In this document: piece by piece, positions 55,971-64,000 of the stretch
How positions within the stretch are numbered: position 1 is the first letter of the stretch
Layout of the letters: every line of letters starts with the position of its first letter
Program-made: the position numbers and the translations under genes
The notes under the pieces: generated by a model
The model's database searches: none
What the model was told of the DNA's origin: nothing
Seen by the model: the letters and a program-made list of their open reading frames with translations, nothing else
NCBI GenBank assembly: GCA_963718605.1
Contig: OY970363.1
Span: 3,906,001 to 3,970,000 of the forward strand
DNA length: 64,000 nucleotides
From: JACCXE01 sp963718605
Lineage (GTDB): Bacteria; Actinomycetota; Acidimicrobiia; Acidimicrobiales; JACCXE01
Direction: 5' to 3'

Positions 55971-56918
55971 TTAGAAGTAGAGCGTCTTCTTGGCGCGTTC
56001 TGTTACTTCGTCGATGTCGCCGGTCCACGCGTCGCTCGACAGGTATTTCCAGGCACCGTCGGGCGACAGGAACACCACAGTGCCCGAGTCGATCTCGGCC
56101 GCACACTTGGTGGCGCCGATGTACGCGGCCCCGGTGGACAGTCCGCAGAGCACGCCGATGCTTGCCAGCTCGCGCACGCCCACAATCGAATCGCGGGGCC
56201 CGACGATCTTCTTGCGGTTCAACAGATCGGCGCCGCCGTTGTCGATGAAGATCGGCGGGATGTAACCCTCGTCGAGGTTCTTCAGCCCGTCGACCATTTC
56301 GCCCGTCGGAGGTTCGATCGCCCACACCTGCACCGCGGGGTTCTGTTCCTTCAAATACCGACCGACGCCGAGCAGCGTGCCGCTAGTGCCGAGGCCGGCC
56401 ACGAAGTGCGTGATCTCAGGACAGTCGCGCCAAATCTCCGGGCCGGTCCCGGTGTAGTGGGCCGCGACGTTCGCCGGGTTCGCGTACTGGTACGGATACC
56501 ACCAGTCGTCGTTGTCGGCGGCCAACTTCTGCGCCACCTTGATGGCTCCATTGGAGCCTTCGCCTCCGGGCGACGAGATGATCTCGGCGCCGTAGATCTC
56601 GAGGAGCTGCCGCCGTTCGGGCGACACGTTTTCCGGCAGGACGATCTTGAGCTTGTAGCCGCGGGCTCGGCTGACGAGCGCGAGGCCGATGCCGGTGTTG
56701 CCCGACGACGACTCGATGATCGTCTGGCCCGGCGACAGCGACCCGTCCGCCTCGGCGGCGAGGATCATCGATCGCGCGATGCGGTCCTTCACCGAGCCGC
56801 CCGGGTTGTAGCCCTCGAGCTTTACGAGCAACGAGACGTTCGGGTTGGGCGACAGCTGACTGACGTCGAGCAGCGGCGTGTTGCCGATCAGGTCGACAGG
56901 CGAGGCGAAACGCGTCAC
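55971..56918 (-). CDS. cysM: Cysteine synthase, CysM type
   Basis: 315 residues from GTG 56918. PLP lysine in NPGGSVKDRIA (about 44), the substrate loop ESSSGNTGIGLA and the phosphate-binding GTSGTLLG are present. Because it follows a CysO-like sulfur carrier and a Mec-like protease, it is probably the O-phosphoserine-dependent CysM that uses CysO thiocarboxylate, as described in Mycobacterium tuberculosis. Confidence 0.93.
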   Translation of the reverse strand: MTRFASPVDLIGNTPLLDVSQLSPNPNVSLLVKLEGYNPGGSVKDRIARSMILAAEADGSLSPGQTIIESSSGNTGIGLALVSRARGYKLKIVLPENVSPERRQLLEIYGAEIISSPGGEGSNGAIKVAQKLAADNDDWWYPYQYANPANVAAHYTGTGPEIWRDCPEITHFVAGLGTSGTLLGVGRYLKEQNPAVQVWAIEPPTGEMVDGLKNLDEGYIPPIFIDNGGADLLNRKKIVGPRDSIVGVRELASIGVLCGLSTGAAYIGATKCAAEIDSGTVVFLSPDGAWKYLSSDAWTGDIDEVTERAKKTLYF

Positions 56919-56928
56919 GCGGAGTGCG

Positions 56929-57192
56929 TTATCCGCCGGCGACGGCAGGCAGGATCGAGATCGTGTCGGCCGGCGTGACCTTCGTGTCGAGCTTGTCGAG
57001 ATACCGCACGTCGTCGTCGTTCACGTAGACGTTGACGAACTTGTGCAGTTGCCCGTCCTCGGTGATGACCTTGCTGGACAGATTCGGGAACCGGGCCACG
57101 AGATCGGCAAACAACTCGCCCACCGTCTCACCCTCGGCCTCGACCACGGACTGACCGCCCGCGTCAGGGCGCAGGATCGTTGGGATTCGCAC
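56929..57192 (-). CDS. cysO: Ubiquitin-like sulfur carrier CysO
   Basis: 87 residues, MoaD/ThiS fold. It ends in Ala-Gly-Gly, the C-terminus that is adenylated and turned into a thiocarboxylate. HKFVNVYVNDDDVRYLDKLDTKV is typical of CysO/MoaD-like proteins. It sits between mec and cysM and should donate sulfur to CysM. Confidence 0.92.
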   Translation of the reverse strand: MRIPTILRPDAGGQSVVEAEGETVGELFADLVARFPNLSSKVITEDGQLHKFVNVYVNDDDVRYLDKLDTKVTPADTISILPAVAGG

Positions 57193-57246
57193 TTGACACG
57201 GCCACGGGAGACTCCTGGCTAATTACGACTGAATTGGTCAACATTA

Positions 57247-57648
57247 TTAGACGACAACGACCGGTTCTTCCGAGATGTTCCCATCCACGATGCGGTAGCT
57301 GCGAACGCTAGGCGCCTCGTCGGCGAACGAAACCAGGATGTAGTGCCACGCCGGATCCGGTGCCGCGGCCACATCCGTCGGCGAGGGGTAGCCGAGGGTG
57401 TGCGTGTGCGAATGGTACACGCCGACGAGTTGCAGGCCGTTGTCCTCCGCATCCCGATCGGCCCGCAGGTGCTCGCGCGGATCGAGTTCGTAGATGCGGC
57501 TCGAGTTCGCGGCGTTGGTGATCGGGTAACAAAGCTCCGCGTTCGCAGTTGGCCCCTGCGGCGCCGGGCCGGCCACCAGTCCGCAGCCCTCGTTGGGCAG
57601 CTTGTCGTAGCAATCCCCCACCATTTGCAGGTAAACGTCGCGTCGCAT
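57247..57648 (-). CDS. mec: Mec, JAMM-family CysO-cysteine peptidase
   Basis: 133 residues from ATG 57648; an ATG at 57678 would add ten residues but overlaps the smpB start. The JAMM zinc motif is complete: Glu in NEGCGLVAG, then VGVYHSHTHTLGYPSPTD with two His, Ser and Asp. In mycobacteria Mec releases cysteine from CysO-cysteine. It heads the minus-strand mec-cysO-cysM set, divergent from smpB across about 28 bp. Confidence 0.9.
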   Translation of the reverse strand: MRRDVYLQMVGDCYDKLPNEGCGLVAGPAPQGPTANAELCYPITNAANSSRIYELDPREHLRADRDAEDNGLQLVGVYHSHTHTLGYPSPTDVAAAPDPAWHYILVSFADEAPSVRSYRIVDGNISEEPVVVV

Positions 57649-57676
57649 CCGCAGCACCGCCGTATCCTCGCACCTC

Positions 57677-58156
57677 ATGCCCGCCGCCAAGAAGACCGTC
57701 GCGCGCGCACCCACGATCCAGAACCGTCGCGCCCGCCACGACTACGAGATCATCGAGACCTTCGAGGCGGGCATCCAACTGGTCGGCTCCGAGGTGAAGT
57801 CGATCCGCGAAGGCCACGTGCAACTGACCGATTGCTACGGGCGCATCATGGACGGCGAGGCTTGGCTTGTCGGAATGCACATCCCGCCGTACGCAAACGC
57901 CACGAGTTTCGGGGCCCACGATCCTGATCGCCGACGAAAGCTTCTGCTGCACAAGCGAGAGATCGCGAGCATGGACGAGGCCGTGAACGAGAAACGACTT
58001 GTGCTCGTGCCGTTGACCATGCGATTCAACGACGAGGGACGCGTGAAGGTCGACATCGCAATCGCACGCGGCAAGAAGACCTATGACAAGCGTCATTCGA
58101 TCGCCGCACGCGACGCCGCGCGGGACGAGGAACGCGAGACCCGCCGCCGCCGGTAG
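57677..58156 (+). CDS. smpB: SsrA-binding protein SmpB
   Basis: 159 residues, full length. The core QNRRARHDYEIIETFEAGIQLVGSEVKSIR and the basic C-terminal tail that enters the ribosome (KKTYDKRHSIAARDAARDE) are both present. SmpB loads tmRNA into stalled ribosomes. The ssrA gene starts 24 bp downstream on the same strand, so the two are probably made together. Confidence 0.95.
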   Translation: MPAAKKTVARAPTIQNRRARHDYEIIETFEAGIQLVGSEVKSIREGHVQLTDCYGRIMDGEAWLVGMHIPPYANATSFGAHDPDRRRKLLLHKREIASMDEAVNEKRLVLVPLTMRFNDEGRVKVDIAIARGKKTYDKRHSIAARDAARDEERETRRRR

Positions 58157-58179
58157 AATGGATCTCCCAAACAAACCAA

Positions 58180-58524
58180 GGGAGCGAATTGATTCGACTT
58201 CGATAGCCGAACTTGGAGAAGCGAGCCGTGGTCTCCGAATCCACGTAAAAGAGTCGGAAACAAAAACAAACGCGAACAACAACTTCGCACTCGCTGCCTA
58301 GGTAGCGACGTCTCACCGTGGCCAGTCCGGCGCTGCGGAATTGAGGCGCCATCAAGTCGGACTTACTCCAACGCAGTGTCAGCGGGCGTAGGAGGACATC
58401 AAAGTTGACTGGGACGCCTCACCGTTGCCGGTGAAGGTGAGGCGTCTGAGACCTTTCATCGGCTGCGCTCGGAGAAGAACAAGTCACGCGTTGAAGGACG
58501 GGAGCTCGTTACTCCCCGCTTCCA
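58180..58524 (+). ncRNA. ssrA: Transfer-messenger RNA
   Basis: 345 nt. The 5' acceptor strand GGGAGCG pairs with CGCTTCC near the 3' end (one G-T pair), followed by discriminator A and no encoded CCA. The T-arm stem GGGAG/CTCCC lies just before it. The conserved GATTCGAC sits near the 5' end. The tag frame ends ANNNFALAA at TAG 58299-58301; the resume codon is uncertain but may be a Glu codon a few codons upstream. Location right after smpB supports the call. Confidence 0.92.
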
Positions 58525-58533
58525 CGGACAATC

Positions 58534-58583
58534 ATTCTTGTAGCCGTCAGTAGGGGTTTTTTGCTACTGACGGTTACAAGAAT
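58534..58583. terminator. Long hairpin after ssrA with T-run in the loop
   Basis: ATTCTTGTA-GCCGTCAGTA (58534-58552) pairs with the segment at 58565-58583 over 19 positions with one G-T pair. The 12-base loop contains GGGG and six T. A normal intrinsic terminator has its T-run after the stem, so efficiency is doubtful. It separates tmRNA from the convergent DUF1990 gene and may end transcription from both sides. Confidence 0.5.
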
Positions 58584-58587
58584 GGAA

Positions 58588-59164
58588 TTAGTGGCGTTGG
58601 CGGTCGACGAACGCCGCCAGGCCCGACACGTAGGCCTTGTTGGTTTGGCGTTGGACGAGTCGGCTGACCGGGGCGCCGAGCTTGGCCAGCAGTTCGGCGT
58701 GACGGGAGATGGCCGACACAGTGAAGGTGACCCCGCTGTCGGCGTCGCGCGACACGATGAACGCCTCCTCCCCGTCCTCGGGGTGGCCGGGCAGCGTGGC
58801 GTACGCGAACCCGAACCGGTCGGCCTCGTCGACGACGTAGACGACGCGGCACGGGATCAACACGTGCATCGGGCCGACGCGCGTTCGCGCGATCACCGTC
58901 TCGCCCTCGGTGAGCGGGGTATTCGGCGGTGTGATCGACACGCCGGCGCCGGCGTGCGCGGCCCACGCCCGCAGCCCGTCGCGCGCGGCGTCCCAGTCAG
59001 CCGGACCGTGGCCGATCGTGTCGGAATACGTGCCGAAATGGAACCCGGCGACCGGCGAACCGAACTTGGTGGCTCCAACACTGGCAAAGGTCGGCACTGC
59101 CGCCCGCGCCGCGTTCGAGCACGCGATCTACTGCGGCGGAATCAGGGCGGCGAACGAAAAACAC
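58588..59164 (-). CDS. DUF1990-family protein, one frameshift
   Basis: About 192 residues when repaired. The N-terminus VFFVRRPDSAAVDRVLER starts at GTG 59164 in one frame. After a shift near 59098 the rest follows in another frame: FASVGATKFGSPVAGF, then DTIGHGPADWDAARDGLRAW and ARTRVGPMHVLIPCRVVYVV. This order matches DUF1990 proteins, whose function is unknown. It lies 4 bp after ftsX on the same strand. The shift is probably an indel error. Confidence 0.8.
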
Positions 59165-59168
59165 GCGT

Positions 59169-60059
59169 TCAGACGCGCAAGTGGCGACGCACCGCGAGCG
59201 CGGAACTGGCCGCGCCGATCGCGGCACCGACGGCCATCAGCAGCAGGCCCGTGTTACGAGCTTCGGCCGACGTCGCATGAATCTTGCGCAGTCCCTGCGT
59301 GAGAGCGGGGTCGCTGATCACGTCGACAATCTGCACGCGGAACAAGTACACGAGCAGCGCCGCGACCACCGCCCCGGCGACTCCTTGCAACAAGCCCTCG
59401 ATCATGAACGGCAATCGAATGAACCAGTTGGTCGCGCCCACGAGCTTCATCACTTCGATCTCGCGTCGGCGGCTGAACACCGCGAGCTGGATCGCGTTGA
59501 AGATGAGCAACACCGCACCGAAGATCAGCACCACGGCGACTCCGAAGTACGCGACCTGGCGCTGGCGCGTGGTCTTCAACAGCGCCTTGATCTCGTCCTT
59601 GGCGAACACCACTTCACTCACGCCGGGGCGCGTCTCGAACCGTTTGCCGATCGTCTCGGCCAGTTCAGCCTTGCGTGGCACGATCCGGAACGACGTCGGC
59701 AGGTCGTCTTTCGTGACCACGTCGATCAAGTCGGCGTTGTCCTGGAAGTAGTCCTGGTACTCCTTGAGCGCGGCCGCCTTGTCCACGAAGGTGTACGACT
59801 TCATTTCGGGCGTCGCCTTGAGCTCCCGCTCGATGGCCTGGATCTGACCGTCGGTCGCGTCGGGGCGCATGAACACCGACAGCTCGACACCGCCCCGCCA
59901 ACGCGCCGTTGCCTTGTTGACGCCTTGGCGCATCAGCAGCGCGCCACCGACCAGGCCAAGCGACACCGACACCGTGAGGAGTGCCGCGATGGTCATCGCG
60001 ATGTTGCGTTTGAGGTTCGTCGCGGTTTCCCGCGACACGTAATTCAGAGAAACAGGCAA
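59169..60059 (-). CDS. ftsX: Cell division ABC permease FtsX
   Basis: 296 residues from TTG 60059; the TTG is favoured because it keeps the usual N-terminal cytoplasmic helix before the first membrane segment. Four membrane helices surround an external domain (about 50-165) and a short cytoplasmic loop with REIEVMKLVGATNWFIRLPFMIEG. With FtsE it activates septal peptidoglycan hydrolases such as RipC. It is 7 bp after ftsE. Confidence 0.93.
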   Translation of the reverse strand: MPVSLNYVSRETATNLKRNIAMTIAALLTVSVSLGLVGGALLMRQGVNKATARWRGGVELSVFMRPDATDGQIQAIERELKATPEMKSYTFVDKAAALKEYQDYFQDNADLIDVVTKDDLPTSFRIVPRKAELAETIGKRFETRPGVSEVVFAKDEIKALLKTTRQRQVAYFGVAVVLIFGAVLLIFNAIQLAVFSRRREIEVMKLVGATNWFIRLPFMIEGLLQGVAGAVVAALLVYLFRVQIVDVISDPALTQGLRKIHATSAEARNTGLLLMAVGAAIGAASSALAVRRHLRV

Positions 60060-60066
60060 GAAGGAA

Positions 60067-60747
60067 TCAGCTCCCGTAAACGCCGCGGGCTTGGTCGCGC
60101 ACTTTGACGCCGCGATCGAGTTCGATCACGCGGCGTCGCATGGAGTCGACGATGCCCTGGTCGTGGGTGGCCATCAGCACAGTGGTGCCGGTCCGGTTGA
60201 TCCGGTCGAGCAGCCGCATGATGCCGATGGTGGTGTTGGGATCGAGGTTGCCGGTCGGTTCGTCGGCCAGCAGGATCAGGGGGCGGTTGACGAACGCTCG
60301 CGCGATGGCGACGCGTTGCTGCTCACCACCCGAGAGTTCGCCGGGCAGGTTCTCCGCCTTGGCCTTGAGCCCGACGAGCTCGAGGATCTGCGGAACCTGT
60401 GAGTCGATCACGTGGCGCGGACGCCCGATCACTTCGAGAGCGAAGGCCACGTTTTCGTGGACGGTCTTGTTCGGCAGTAGACGGAAGTCCTGGAACACGC
60501 AGCCGATGTTGCGGCGCAAATACGGCACCTTCCACGGGCTCAATTCCCCGATGTCTTTGCCGGCGACGAAGATCTGCCCGTTTTCGGGTTCTTCTTCCTT
60601 CGTTAGAAGGCGCAGGAACGTGGATTTGCCCGAACCGGACGGTCCGACGAGGAAGACGAACTCACCCTTGTCGACGTTTAACGACACGTCGCGCAGCGCG
60701 ACGAGGGAGTTCTTGTACGACTTGGTGACGTGTTCAAGACGAATCAT
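60067..60747 (-). CDS. ftsE: Cell division ABC ATPase FtsE
   Basis: 226 residues. Walker A GPSGSGKS (about 36-43), signature LSGGEQQR, Walker B LILLADEPTGNLDP and switch His in MATHDQGIV are intact. KNSLVALRDVSLNVDKGEFVFL is the classic FtsE start. It powers FtsX in the prfB-ftsE-ftsX order common in actinomycetes, 13 bp after prfB. Confidence 0.95.
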   Translation of the reverse strand: MIRLEHVTKSYKNSLVALRDVSLNVDKGEFVFLVGPSGSGKSTFLRLLTKEEEPENGQIFVAGKDIGELSPWKVPYLRRNIGCVFQDFRLLPNKTVHENVAFALEVIGRPRHVIDSQVPQILELVGLKAKAENLPGELSGGEQQRVAIARAFVNRPLILLADEPTGNLDPNTTIGIMRLLDRINRTGTTVLMATHDQGIVDSMRRRVIELDRGVKVRDQARGVYGS

Positions 60748-60760
60748 GAGCAGGTAGAGC

Positions 60761-61867
60761 CTAGAGGCCGGTCCGGCGGAACCTGAGCCACGCTTCCATG
60801 AAAGCGTCGAGATCGCCGTCGAGCACCGCGTCCGGGTTGCCCGATTCGTAGCCGGTCCGTTCGTCCTTCACCTTTTGATAAGGCGCCAGCACGTACCCGC
60901 GCATGAAGGCTCCGGCGCGGCTCACCGACCCTTGCGGGCCGCCAAGCGCCGCGAGCTCAGCCTCGCGTTCCTGCCGGGCGCGGTCGGCCAACTTCGCCTG
61001 CAACACCTGCATGGCGCGGTTCTTGTTCTGCAACTGGCTGCGCTCGTTCTGACATGACACGACGATGCCGGTCGGCAAGTGCGTGATGCGCACGGCGGAG
61101 TCGGTGACGTTCACGTGCTGACCGCCCGCGCCCGACGACCGGTACACGTCGATGCGGAGGTCCTTGTCGTCTATCGGAACCTCTTCCTTCGAGTCCTCGA
61201 TGAACGGCGTGAGTTCGAAGGACGCATACGACGTCTGACGGCGGGCCTGACTGTCGAAGGGCGAGATGCGATAAAGGCGGTGCACACCCCGCTCACTGCT
61301 CAGCAATCCGTATGCGTAGCGACCTTTGATGATGAACGTCGCGGAAAGGATCCCCGCTTCTTGGCCCGCGGTGACTTCGTCGATCTCGACGGAGAAGCCG
61401 CGGCGCTCGGCCCAGCGCAGATACATGCGCAGCATCATCTCGGCCCAGTCCTGCGCGTCCGTGCCGCCCTCCCCCGCGTGTACTTCGCACACCGCGTCGC
61501 GCTCGTCGTGCTCGCCGGTGAACAACGCACGCAGTTCGAGCGCGTCGAATTTCGCTTCGAGGTCGGCGATGGCCTTCGCGATCTCGGCCTCGACGGAGTC
61601 GTCGCCTTCTTCGACTCCGAGTTGCCACAGCGTTTGCGCGTCCTCGATCAACCCGTTGAACGAGTCGATAAGCGTGACGTCGTCGTTCAGGCCCGAGTAC
61701 TCACTCGACACTGCCTTGGCAACGTCGGGGTCGTCCCACAAGTCGGGACGGGCCATCTCGACTTCGAGTTCCGCAAGTCGCTCACGCGCCGCGTCCTCGC
61801 GCAGGTAGCCCCGCGCTTCGTCCAACCGCTTCGTAAGCGCGCTGAAGTCAGGTTGAAAGTCCCGCAT
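60761..61867 (-). CDS. prfB: Peptide chain release factor 2
   Basis: 368 residues from ATG 61867. The stop-codon recognition motif SPF (in RISPFDSQARR) and the peptidyl-hydrolysis motif GAGGQHVN are present. RF2 ends translation at UGA and UAA. The frame is continuous from a normal N-terminus (FSALTKRLDEARGYL), so the programmed +1 shift seen in many bacteria is absent. It is 81 bp after secA. Confidence 0.95.
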   Translation of the reverse strand: MRDFQPDFSALTKRLDEARGYLREDAARERLAELEVEMARPDLWDDPDVAKAVSSEYSGLNDDVTLIDSFNGLIEDAQTLWQLGVEEGDDSVEAEIAKAIADLEAKFDALELRALFTGEHDERDAVCEVHAGEGGTDAQDWAEMMLRMYLRWAERRGFSVEIDEVTAGQEAGILSATFIIKGRYAYGLLSSERGVHRLYRISPFDSQARRQTSYASFELTPFIEDSKEEVPIDDKDLRIDVYRSSGAGGQHVNVTDSAVRITHLPTGIVVSCQNERSQLQNKNRAMQVLQAKLADRARQEREAELAALGGPQGSVSRAGAFMRGYVLAPYQKVKDERTGYESGNPDAVLDGDLDAFMEAWLRFRRTGL

Positions 61868-61948
61868 TACGGAACCCTTCAGTACGCGGAGAAGAGGGCG
61901 TCCGTCCGGAACCGGCGCCGCGCTGCATTCATGCGGTGCTCCGCTTCG

Positions 61949-64000
61949 CTACGCACCGTGACAGTGCTTGAACTTCTTGCCGCTGCCACACCAGCAGGCG
62001 TCGTTGCGACCAAGCTTTTCGTTCTCGCTCTTCACGATCGGCGCCTGCGTCTCACCGGTGTTGATCTGCTCGGCGGTCACGCCGTCGCCGGCCGTGGCTG
62101 CGAACGCCGCGCCCACATCCATGCCCGCATCAGGGTTCGCGGCGCGCTCGGCCACCGCGGCTTGGTGAATCGCCGCGCTGCCCTGGGGCGAGTCCTCCGG
62201 CGCCGCGAAGCTCGCACCCTGCAACTGCACCTCGGGTTGGGCGATCTCTTCCGGCGCGATGTCCACGTGCATCACGTACGTGAGGTAGTCGTTGTTGATC
62301 GCACCGATGAGTTGACCGAACATCTCGTAGCCGTCGGTCTGCCATTCGACCAGCGGGTCCTTCTGACCCATCGCCCGCAGGTTGATGCCGTCGCGCAGGT
62401 AGTCCATCTCGCTGAGGTGTTCCCGCCAACGGGCGTCGATGATCTGCAGCATCACTTCGCGCTCGACGTCGCGCATGACGTCGGGTTGACCGAAGTTCTC
62501 CGCCACCTGGGCCTCGCGCGCCTCGTAGTACGCCGTGGCCTCGGCGACGAAGCTCTCGACGAGTTCCTCTTTGAGACCGGCCTGCTTGAGCTCGTCGACG
62601 GTGAACTTCGACGGGTAGTAGGTGGAAATCGTGCGGTGCAGGCCCTCAAGGTCCCAGTCCTCGGAGTAGTCCGTGCGGCAGTACTCGTCGACCGCTTCTT
62701 CCATGGCCGACTGGAGGATCTCCATCGTTTCGGCCCGAAGGTCACCGCCGTCGATCACCGCGGCGCGGCGTTGGTAGATCACCTTGCGTTGCTCGTTGAG
62801 GACCTCGTCGTACTTGAGGACGTCCTTGCGGATTTCGGCGTTGCGCTGCTCAACGGTGTTCTGCGCCCGCTCTACCGCCTTCGAGATCATCTTCATGTCG
62901 ATGGGCTCGTCGTCGGGCATAGCCTTGCTCATCAACCACTGCACCGCGCCCGTGGCGAAGATGCGAATGAGCTCGTCCTCCATCGACAGGTAGAAGCGGC
63001 TTTCGCCCGGCTCGCCTTGGCGGCCGGAGCGGCCGCGCAGCTGGTTGTCGATGCGGCGGCTTTCGTGGCGTTCGGAACCGAGCACGAACAGCCCGCCGAG
63101 TTCCTTGACCTTCTCACCGTCGGCGCGGCACTTGGCTTCGTGCGCGGCAAACAGCGTCGCGTAGCGCGCTTTGCCCTCGTCGGATTCCGGGTCGAGACCC
63201 TCGCTCAACACGTCGCGTCGGGCCAGACCTTCGGCGTTGCCACCGAGCAAAATGTCGACGCCTCGACCAGCCATGTTCGTGGCGACCGTTACCTGGTGCA
63301 GTGCGCCGGCTTGGGCCACCACTTCCGCCTCACGGAAATGCTGCTTGGCGTTCAACACGTTGTGCGGGATGCCGCGACGGTCCAGCAGTCGCGACAGCAC
63401 TTCGCTCTTCTCAACCGACGCCGTACCGACAAGGACGGGCTGGCCGCGGTCGTGGCGCTCGACGATGTCTTCGACCGCGGCGTTGAACTTCGCGGCTTCG
63501 GTGGCGTAAATTAGGTCGGGATTGTCGGTGCGGATCATCGGCCGGTTGGTCGGGATCGGCACGACCGCCAACCCGTACGTGTTCGCGAACTCGGAGGCTT
63601 CGGTCTCGGCGGTACCGGTCATGCCGGCCAACTTCTCGTACATGCGGAAGTAGTTCTGCAGCGTGACGGTGGCCCACGTGTGGTCCTCGTCGCGGACGTA
63701 CACGTTCTCTTTGGCCTCGACCGCCTGGTGCAGGCCGTCGCTCCAGCGGCGGCCTTCCATGATGCGGCCGGTGAACTCGTCGACGATCTTGATCTCGCCG
63801 TCCATCACGACGTAGTCCTTGTCGCGCTTGTAGAGCTCTTTGGCGCGTAGAGCCTGCGTCAACTGGTGCACGTAGTTGACCGACACGGCGTCGTACATGT
63901 TGCCCACGCCGAGGGCCGACTCGACCTTCTCGACGCCCTCCTCGGTCGGCGCGACCGTGCGCTTCTCTTCGTCGACTTCGTAGTCCACGTCGCGGGACAG
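61949..64000 (-). CDS. secA: Preprotein translocase ATPase SecA, 3' part
   Basis: About 683 residues are visible; the 5' end lies beyond the right edge. The frame is open from 64000 with LSRDVDYEVDEEKRTV. It includes the preprotein cross-linking domain, motor domain 2 (GTASVEKSE, TNMAGRGVDILLGGN), the helical wing and scaffold region, and the C-terminal zinc motif CWCGSGKKFKHCHG. SecA drives protein export through SecYEG. All of the visible part is intact. Confidence 0.95.
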   Translation of the reverse strand: MSRDVDYEVDEEKRTVAPTEEGVEKVESALGVGNMYDAVSVNYVHQLTQALRAKELYKRDKDYVVMDGEIKIVDEFTGRIMEGRRWSDGLHQAVEAKENVYVRDEDHTWATVTLQNYFRMYEKLAGMTGTAETEASEFANTYGLAVVPIPTNRPMIRTDNPDLIYATEAAKFNAAVEDIVERHDRGQPVLVGTASVEKSEVLSRLLDRRGIPHNVLNAKQHFREAEVVAQAGALHQVTVATNMAGRGVDILLGGNAEGLARRDVLSEGLDPESDEGKARYATLFAAHEAKCRADGEKVKELGGLFVLGSERHESRRIDNQLRGRSGRQGEPGESRFYLSMEDELIRIFATGAVQWLMSKAMPDDEPIDMKMISKAVERAQNTVEQRNAEIRKDVLKYDEVLNEQRKVIYQRRAAVIDGGDLRAETMEILQSAMEEAVDEYCRTDYSEDWDLEGLHRTISTYYPSKFTVDELKQAGLKEELVESFVAEATAYYEAREAQVAENFGQPDVMRDVEREVMLQIIDARWREHLSEMDYLRDGINLRAMGQKDPLVEWQTDGYEMFGQLIGAINNDYLTYVMHVDIAPEEIAQPEVQLQGASFAAPEDSPQGSAAIHQAAVAERAANPDAGMDVGAAFAATAGDGVTAEQINTGETQAPIVKSENEKLGRNDACWCGSGKKFKHCHGA

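Noticed and set aside
61079..63514. An 811-codon plus-strand open frame
   Set aside because: It is antisense to prfB and secA, both fully conserved. High GC content makes long shadow frames common here.

Overview
The window is high-GC bacterial chromosome. The gene order points to an actinomycete, and I would guess class Acidimicrobiia or a relative. That placement is from memory of gene order and protein style; no search was run. Supporting blocks are tig-clpP-clpX-[valS position]-folC-ndk-mreBCD-mrdA-rodA-radical SAM, and mec-cysO-cysM-murI-rph-rdgB. An mreBCD/PBP2/RodA set implies a rod-shaped cell. Six tRNAs and one tmRNA are present, some with an encoded CCA and some without.

Layout. 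1-16.0 kb: a housekeeping run, mostly on the minus strand (proteostasis, folate, nucleotide and cell-wall elongation genes), then maf and dusB on the plus strand. Many genes between 8.6 and 15.6 kb are broken by single-base indels that look like consensus errors, not decay. The gene in the usual valS position is a shortened ValRS-like protein without the catalytic signatures. 16-24.2 kb: assorted genes (kinase, secreted proteins, FAD monooxygenase, phosphotransferase, tandem HNH proteins, SurE) interspersed with tRNAs Pro, Gly, Arg and Lys. 24.16-33.97 kb: an integrated element of about 9.8 kb inserted in the 3' end of tRNA-Lys. It is bounded by 22-bp direct repeats and has a tyrosine integrase and paired GGTCAC arm-like sites at both ends. 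Its cargo looks like defence or immunity: a SIR2-like protein, and a tiny membrane protein coupled to a larger protein that shares its AGN/AGD-Q-GGD motif.

34-42.7 kb: a tightly packed cluster of epimerase, two-component system, GT2 glycosyltransferase, TIGR04282-like transferase, methyltransferase, GT-C-like membrane protein, cytochrome/molybdopterin fusion and MTA phosphorylase, which may make or export a modified sugar. 42.7-47.7 kb: secreted repeat protein, VOC protein, SGNH hydrolase, hotdog protein, tRNA-His, a second clpP and tRNA-Leu. 47.9-53.8 kb: acyltransferase, then an ABC transporter whose ATPase carries a cyclic-nucleotide-binding domain, divergent from a patatin with the same kind of domain, coupled to a D-threonine-aldolase-like gene. 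53.8-57.7 kb: rdgB, rph, murI and the CysM-CysO-Mec cysteine pathway. 57.7-64 kb: smpB with ssrA (tmRNA), a DUF1990 protein, ftsX, ftsE, prfB and the 3' part of secA.

The strongest candidates for something new are the cargo of the tRNA-Lys element, the 34-42.7 kb cluster and the degenerate ValRS-like protein coupled to folC.
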